Assembly: GCA_003488105.1 (NCBI GenBank) | Contig: DNMS01000025.1 | Coordinates: 1 to 8,827 of the forward strand | Direction of reading: 5' to 3' | Source: Rhodospirillaceae bacterium | GTDB lineage: Bacteria; Pseudomonadota; Alphaproteobacteria; Rhodospirillales_A; Casp-alpha2 | DNA: 8,827 nt | In this document: positions 5,794 to 8,827 of the stretch, piece by piece | How the letters are laid out: each line of letters begins with the position of its first letter | How positions within the stretch are numbered: position 1 is the first letter of the stretch | The notes under the pieces: generated by a model | What the model was told of the DNA's origin: nothing | The model's input: only the letters and a program-made list of their open reading frames with translations | Database searches by the model: none | Program-made: the position numbers and the translations under genes

Positions 5794-6825
5794 ATGCAAA
5801 GATTAGGAGTGCTCATCCTTGCCTTGGCGCTGGGGGGGCTGTTGCCCGCCGGGGCCTGGGCCGAGGCCCGCCATTTCGACATGACGATCGAGGAAGTATC
5901 CATCGATGTCGCACCGGGCCTGAAATACAAGGTCTGGGCCTACAACGGGCAAGTCCCGGGCCCGCTGCTGCGGGTGAAGGAAGGGGACGACGTCGAGGTC
6001 ACGGTGACCAACAACACAACCCTCAGTCATACCATTCACTGGCACGGCATGTACCAGACCAACAGTTGGCGCAGCGACGGTGTGCCCAATGTGACGCAGA
6101 AGGCGGTCGAGCCGGGCGAAAGCTTCACCTATCGCTTCGTCGCCGACAAGGTGGGCACCCTTTGGTACCACTGCCACGTCAACGTTCCCGAACACGTGGG
6201 CCTGCGGGCCATGTGGGGCCCCTTCATCATCGATCCGAAGGAGCCGATCCCCATCGAAAAGGAAGTCACCAAGGACGCTATCCTGATGTTCTCCGGCTGG
6301 AACCCGGAGGTCGCGCAGGAATACGGGAAGGGGGGGCATCCGGGCGAGCCGATCACGTATTTCTCGATCAACGGAAAATCCTTCCCGACGACGCAGCCGC
6401 TCAGGGTCAAGAAGGGCGACGTCCTGCGTCTGCGCCTGATCGCCGCCACGCTTGATGTCGCGTTCCACCCGCATGGCCATGACATGCTGGTCACCCATAA
6501 GGACGGCCTGCCGTTGGCTTCGCCCTATGAGGCAGACGTCATTCACCTGAGCCCAGGGGAGCGTTACGACGTCATCATGCGCATGAATAACCCCGGGCGT
6601 TGGATCGCCCATGACCATATCGAGCACCATACCTCCAACAACGGCAAGGCACCGGGCGGGTCTGTCCTGGTCATCGAGTACGAAGGCATCAAAACCGACG
6701 ACTGGTACGTCTGGAAGGACAAGGCCTACGACGCCGATTTCTATTATTCGGAAAGCATGACCAAGGGGCTGGGGATCCATGACGTTCCCGAACATGAGGG
6801 CACATTCCCGGAGCTTCGCCGCTGA
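5794..6825 (+). CDS. Two-domain multicopper oxidase (NcgA-like)
   Basis: The protein has 343 residues, with a signal peptide (1 to about 23, ending AWA) and two cupredoxin domains. Domain 1 has HTIHWHG (H79, H82, H84) and YHCHVNVPEHVGLRAMWG, giving type 1 ligands H79, C127, H134 and M140 plus trinuclear-site histidines H82, H84, H126 and H128. Domain 2 has HPHGH (H225, H227, H229) and HDHIEHH (H273, H275, H278, H279), with no cysteine. The blue copper therefore sits in domain 1 only. This is the type C two-domain arrangement known from Nitrosomonas europaea, where trimers build the trinuclear centres between subunits. AGGAG (5781-5785) precedes the chosen ATG by 8 nt. It is last in the nirK operon. 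It presumably couples oxidation of a periplasmic donor to O2 reduction; the donor is unknown. Confidence 0.85.
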   Translation: MQRLGVLILALALGGLLPAGAWAEARHFDMTIEEVSIDVAPGLKYKVWAYNGQVPGPLLRVKEGDDVEVTVTNNTTLSHTIHWHGMYQTNSWRSDGVPNVTQKAVEPGESFTYRFVADKVGTLWYHCHVNVPEHVGLRAMWGPFIIDPKEPIPIEKEVTKDAILMFSGWNPEVAQEYGKGGHPGEPITYFSINGKSFPTTQPLRVKKGDVLRLRLIAATLDVAFHPHGHDMLVTHKDGLPLASPYEADVIHLSPGERYDVIMRMNNPGRWIAHDHIEHHTSNNGKAPGGSVLVIEYEGIKTDDWYVWKDKAYDADFYYSESMTKGLGIHDVPEHEGTFPELRR

Positions 6826-6859
6826 CCGCTTTTGATCCACGGTGTCTCCCCAGCCGAAC

Positions 6860-6893
6860 GGCGGCACCGGGTGCGAGAGCGCCCGGCGCCGCC
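6860..6893 (+). terminator. Long GC hairpin between the oxidase and nsrR
   Basis: GGCGGC-A-CCGGG-T-GC (6860-6874) pairs with GC-G-CCCGG-C-GCCGCC (6879-6893) around a GAGA (GNRA) tetraloop, with only one A/C mismatch and one U-G pair. No T-run follows, so it may act as a Rho-assisted terminator or a 3'-end stabiliser of the nirK operon messenger rather than as a classical intrinsic terminator. Confidence 0.55.
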
Positions 6894-6955
6894 CTAGGCG
6901 TTCCCGCTCCGGCGGAGGGCGGGTGTTGCGAGTGGCGGCATCCTCTTGCGTGATC

Positions 6956-6961
6956 TATAAT
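6956..6961 (+). promoter_or_regulatory. Perfect -10 element, possible leaderless nsrR promoter
   Basis: TATAAT lies 7 nt before the nsrR ATG at 6969, so transcription would start at or next to the start codon. No ribosome-binding site precedes the ATG, consistent with a leaderless transcript. No good -35 is visible at 16-18 bp upstream, which leaves the promoter uncertain. Confidence 0.45.
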
Positions 6962-6968
6962 CCGGCGC

Positions 6969-7394
6969 ATGCATTTAAGCCGCCATTCAGATTATTCCCT
7001 GCGCGTTCTTTTGTATCTTGCGGCGCGTCCCGACGAGCGGGGCACGCTGTCCAAGATCGCCGCCTATTTCAACATTTCGCACGAACATCTGCGCAAGGTC
7101 GTTCACGAATTGGGCAAGGCCGGCTTCATCAATACCTTTCAGGGCAAGGGCGGCGGCATGGAGCTTGCCCGCCCGCCGGATCAGATCAATGTCGGCGACG
7201 TTATGGCGCGGCTTGAGGGGACAACCCCCTTGATCGACTGCGCGGCCATCGAATGCCGGTTGTCGCCGTTCTGCTCTCTCAGCAATGCCCTTGCCGAGGC
7301 GCAGAAGGCATTCTTCGAAAGCCTCGGGCGGCACACGCTGGCGGATCTCATCTCCAGCAAGGACATGATTCGAAAGCTGATTGCGGTGGAGTGA
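6969..7394 (+). CDS. NsrR, nitric-oxide-sensing Rrf2-family repressor
   Basis: The protein has 141 residues, the usual length. The winged helix-turn-helix is at about 1-65 (SDYSLRVLLYLA, then ISHEHLRKVVHELGKAGF, then GKGGGMELA). The Fe-S ligand cysteines are C91, C96 and C102 with spacing C-X4-C-X5-C (IDCAAIECRLSPFC), the same positions as in E. coli NsrR. D8, which serves as fourth ligand in the Streptomyces protein, is present. The C-terminus KLIAVE is also family-typical. This separates it from IscR, whose cysteine spacing differs. NO disrupts the cluster and relieves repression. It lies 143 bp downstream of the nirK operon, beyond a GC hairpin, and probably has its own promoter. Its likely targets are the two NsrR-type sites before nirK. 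Confidence 0.9.
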   Translation: MHLSRHSDYSLRVLLYLAARPDERGTLSKIAAYFNISHEHLRKVVHELGKAGFINTFQGKGGGMELARPPDQINVGDVMARLEGTTPLIDCAAIECRLSPFCSLSNALAEAQKAFFESLGRHTLADLISSKDMIRKLIAVE

Positions 7395-7395
7395 C

Positions 7396-7414
7396 GACGC
7401 GCCGCCGGGGCGTC
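7396..7414. terminator. Small hairpin shared by convergent nsrR and lysR ends
   Basis: GACGC (7396-7400) pairs with GCGTC (7410-7414), with a short inner CC/GG pairing. It fills the 18-bp gap between the convergent stop codons of nsrR (7394) and the LysR gene (7413). There is no T-run on either side, so it is at best a weak terminator or a transcript-end structure. Confidence 0.3.
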
Positions 7415-8261
7415 AGGCGGCTTCCGCGGCGACCCGGCGAATGCCTTCAAGCGCCGGTTCCAGCAGGCGCCGGTCCGCGTCGCTGGAATAGACCAGGTAG
7501 GCGGGCAACGGAAAGGTCGGCGCATCGGGCAGCCGGTGCAGCTGCCCATCCTGCAGGTAAGGCTGTACCAGGCGGATCGGAAAGTACCCGGACCCGCCGT
7601 ATTGCAACACATGCTGCAGGCCGAGCCAGCCGATGTTGGCGGTGATCCCGGCCCCCACGAATTCGGGGAACCGCGCATTGTGCTTGGCATAGAATTCGGG
7701 CCCCCAGTCGACATAGACATAATCGGCATCCGGTTCCGCCCGCGCCGTCGGCCGGCTCGAAACCATGACCAGGCTTTCCTCCATCAGGGCCTCGACGGTC
7801 AGGCCCGGGCGGCTTTGCGGCGTGTACATGACGCCGATGTCGAGGCGGCCTTCGATCAGGCCCTGCATAAGCTCGGCCTCGAACCCGATCTCCGCGCGGA
7901 CCGAAACGTCGGGGGCGCTTTCGCGCATCAACGGCAGCCAGCGGAGCAACAGGCGTTCCCACAGCCCGAACCGCCCCCCCACCGTGAGCGCAGCCCGGTA
8001 GCCCCGCGAGATGCCGACGTCCTGGCGGGCGTGTTCGACCGTGCGCACAAGCACGACCGCGTGTTTCTGGAACTGATGCCCGGCCGGGGTCAGGGCCGTC
8101 CCGGCCTTGTTGCGCACGAACAGCTTGCAGCCCAGCTGTTCTTCCAGGGAATGGATGCGGGCACTGACCGTCGACTGGGTGACGTGCAGGCGGTCCGCCG
8201 CGCCGATGAAATTGCCGGCGTCGATCACGGTCAGAAAGGTGCGGGCGAGTTCGGTATCCAC
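7413..8261 (-). CDS. LysR-type transcriptional regulator
   Basis: The protein has 282 residues. An N-terminal winged helix-turn-helix (about 1-60, with GAADRLHVTQSTVSARIHSL and LGCKLFVR) is followed by the substrate-binding domain (about 90-280, with LTVGGRFGL and LIEGRLDIGVMY). I chose the GTG at 8261, which has AAGGAG (8273-8268) exactly 6 nt upstream and gives the common LysR opening MDTELARTFL. The ATG at 8279 would add six residues but has no ribosome-binding site. The gene diverges from sodB, with an LTTR-type dyad in between, so it likely controls itself and perhaps sodB. The effector is unknown. A single Cys (C45) lies in the DNA-binding domain, too little to call it redox-sensing. 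Confidence 0.87.
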   Translation of the reverse strand: MDTELARTFLTVIDAGNFIGAADRLHVTQSTVSARIHSLEEQLGCKLFVRNKAGTALTPAGHQFQKHAVVLVRTVEHARQDVGISRGYRAALTVGGRFGLWERLLLRWLPLMRESAPDVSVRAEIGFEAELMQGLIEGRLDIGVMYTPQSRPGLTVEALMEESLVMVSSRPTARAEPDADYVYVDWGPEFYAKHNARFPEFVGAGITANIGWLGLQHVLQYGGSGYFPIRLVQPYLQDGQLHRLPDAPTFPLPAYLVYSSDADRRLLEPALEGIRRVAAEAA

Positions 8262-8288
8262 GGAGGGCTCCTTGACCATGTGGTCAAA

Positions 8289-8308
8289 ATTATATCGACA
8301 CTATCGAT
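8289..8308 (-). promoter_or_regulatory. lysR -10 element and LysR-type operator
   Basis: On the minus strand TATAAT (8294-8289) is a perfect -10 for the LysR gene, with an expected start near 8282. Adjacent to it, ATCGA-N5-TCGAT (8294-8308) is a perfect dyad fitting the LTTR T-N11-A rule. It lies between the -10 and where a -35 would be, the usual position for negative autoregulation. A second dyad, CGATT-T-AATCG (8305-8315), and a direct repeat TTTAATCG (8308-8315, 8322-8329) extend the array towards sodB, as expected for activation sites on the divergent side. Confidence 0.6.
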
Positions 8309-8338
8309 TTAATCGGCAAAATTTAATCGTTTGCAAGA

Positions 8339-8344
8339 TATAAA
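8339..8344 (+). promoter_or_regulatory. Possible -10 element of sodB
   Basis: TATAAA lies about 95 bp before the sodB ATG, in the AT-rich part of the divergent region. No good -35 is present at 17 bp, where GCAAAA is found. The promoter would depend on an activator, which fits the LysR-type sites immediately upstream. Confidence 0.35.
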
Positions 8345-8437
8345 AGTCAAGTCGTACCCTTTTCAGGTCACCCCGCAGAGATGTGCAGGTGCCGCTTCCG
8401 GGTAGGAAGCGCGCCTTAGACCGAAGGAAACGACCGT

Positions 8438-8809
8438 ATGCAGCTTACCCATGCCAGCCTTCCTTACGCCTATGACGCGTTGGAGCCGCATATGTCGCGC
8501 GCGACCCTTGAAGCCCACCACGGGCGGCATCACCGCGCCTATGTGGACAAGGCCAAGGTCCTGGCCAAGGAAATCCGCATGGACGACATGCCGCTGGAAC
8601 AGATCATTCAGCAGGCCGCCAAAAATGCCCATCAGCGGGACCTTCTGAACAACGCGGCGCAGGCGTGGAACCATGCGTTCTTTTGGCGCTGCCTGCGCCC
8701 GGACGGCGGGGGCAGGCCCGATGGCGATCTGGCGAAACGCATCGACGCGACGTTCGGCAGCTATGACGAATTTGTCGATGTGTTCACACGCCCAGGACGG
8801 TGCGGGTGA
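8438..8809 (+). CDS. Iron superoxide dismutase SodB, 3' end lost in a fold-back junction
   Basis: This cytoplasmic enzyme dismutates superoxide to O2 and H2O2. About 116 native residues of a usual 195-200 are present. The start LPYAYDALEPHMS and the motif HHGRHHRAY carry the first metal ligand (H27) and the active-site tyrosine (Y35). NNAAQAWNHAFFW carries the second ligand (H79) and Q75, the glutamine at this position that marks the iron type. The later ligands (Asp and His after the FGSGW region) are missing. AAGGAA (8424-8429) lies 8 nt before the ATG. Family similarity ends after DEFVDVFT, at 8787. The six residues before the TGA at 8807-8809 come from an inverted copy of the gene and are not native. 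The gene diverges from the LysR gene, with a long leader (8345-8437). Confidence 0.85.
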   Translation: MQLTHASLPYAYDALEPHMSRATLEAHHGRHHRAYVDKAKVLAKEIRMDDMPLEQIIQQAAKNAHQRDLLNNAAQAWNHAFFWRCLRPDGGGRPDGDLAKRIDATFGSYDEFVDVFTRPGRCG

Positions 8810-8827
8810 ACACATCGACAAATTCGT
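8766..8827. repeat. Perfect 22-bp inverted repeat at the window end, likely chimeric
   Basis: Positions 8766-8787 and 8806-8827 are exact reverse complements, with an 18-nt spacer (8788-8805). The left arm encodes conserved SodB residues (DEFVDVF), so the right arm is an antisense copy of sodB. Read backwards through the spacer, the antisense copy gives FTRTVLGV, a more SodB-like continuation than the forward reading FTRPGRCG. This fits a strand-switch: forward to 8787, then the complementary strand starting 18 nt further on. Confidence 0.85.

Noticed and set aside
3696..6867. Long minus-strand open frames (3696-4832 and 5803-6867) opposite nirK and the multicopper oxidase
   Set aside because: The plus strand carries full copper-ligand motifs, signal peptides and ribosome-binding sites. 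The antisense frames show no recognisable domain.
8788..8809. Natural C-terminus RPGRCG and stop for a short superoxide dismutase
   Set aside because: It lacks the later metal ligands, and the bases belong to an inverted copy of the gene itself.

Overview
The window is GC-rich, with short AT-rich promoter islands. Gene content and protein style (a two-cysteine-rich PadR/flavoprotein set, NsrR, Fe-type SodB next to a LysR gene) suggest a proteobacterium, most likely an alphaproteobacterium of the Rhodospirillales type. That placement is inferred from protein flavour, not from a marker gene. Nine chromosomal genes are recognisable, plus one gene remnant.

Layout. Positions 1-257 hold a strong bidirectional hairpin terminator (14-50) and an unassigned, possibly structured intergenic stretch. 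On the minus strand, 3284 down to 258 is a three-gene operon: a PadR-family regulator with a cysteine-rich tail, a two-dinucleotide-fold flavoprotein monooxygenase (ArsO-like) with a cysteine-rich tail, and an MFS exporter. It reads as a metal/metalloid (arsenic-type) resistance cassette. It is driven by a clear promoter (TTGACG, 17 bp, TATATT) with a perfect inverted repeat between the -35 and -10. A decayed piece of a cation-diffusion-facilitator gene lies behind that promoter (about 3436-3666).

The centre (3738-6825, plus strand) is a tight four-gene periplasmic redox operon: copper nitrite reductase NirK (AniA-like), a dihaem cytochrome c, a monohaem cytochrome c and a two-domain multicopper oxidase. 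This is the gene set of the ncgABC-nirK cluster known from Nitrosomonas europaea, in a different order. Its promoter carries a NsrR-type operator across the -35 and a weaker second copy at the start site. The next gene (6969-7394) encodes NsrR, the nitric-oxide-sensing Fe-S repressor, with its three cysteines at the canonical positions. The likely circuit is that NsrR represses the nirK operon until NO or nitrite stress destroys its cluster. The cytochromes and oxidase then support NirK in handling nitrite.

The right end has a LysR-type regulator (minus strand) divergent from an iron superoxide dismutase gene. The sodB reading frame does not end naturally: the last 62 bases form a perfect 22-bp inverted repeat in which the second arm is the reverse complement of sodB coding sequence. 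This looks like a fold-back chimera at a sequence end, so the apparent C-terminus and stop of sodB are artefactual.
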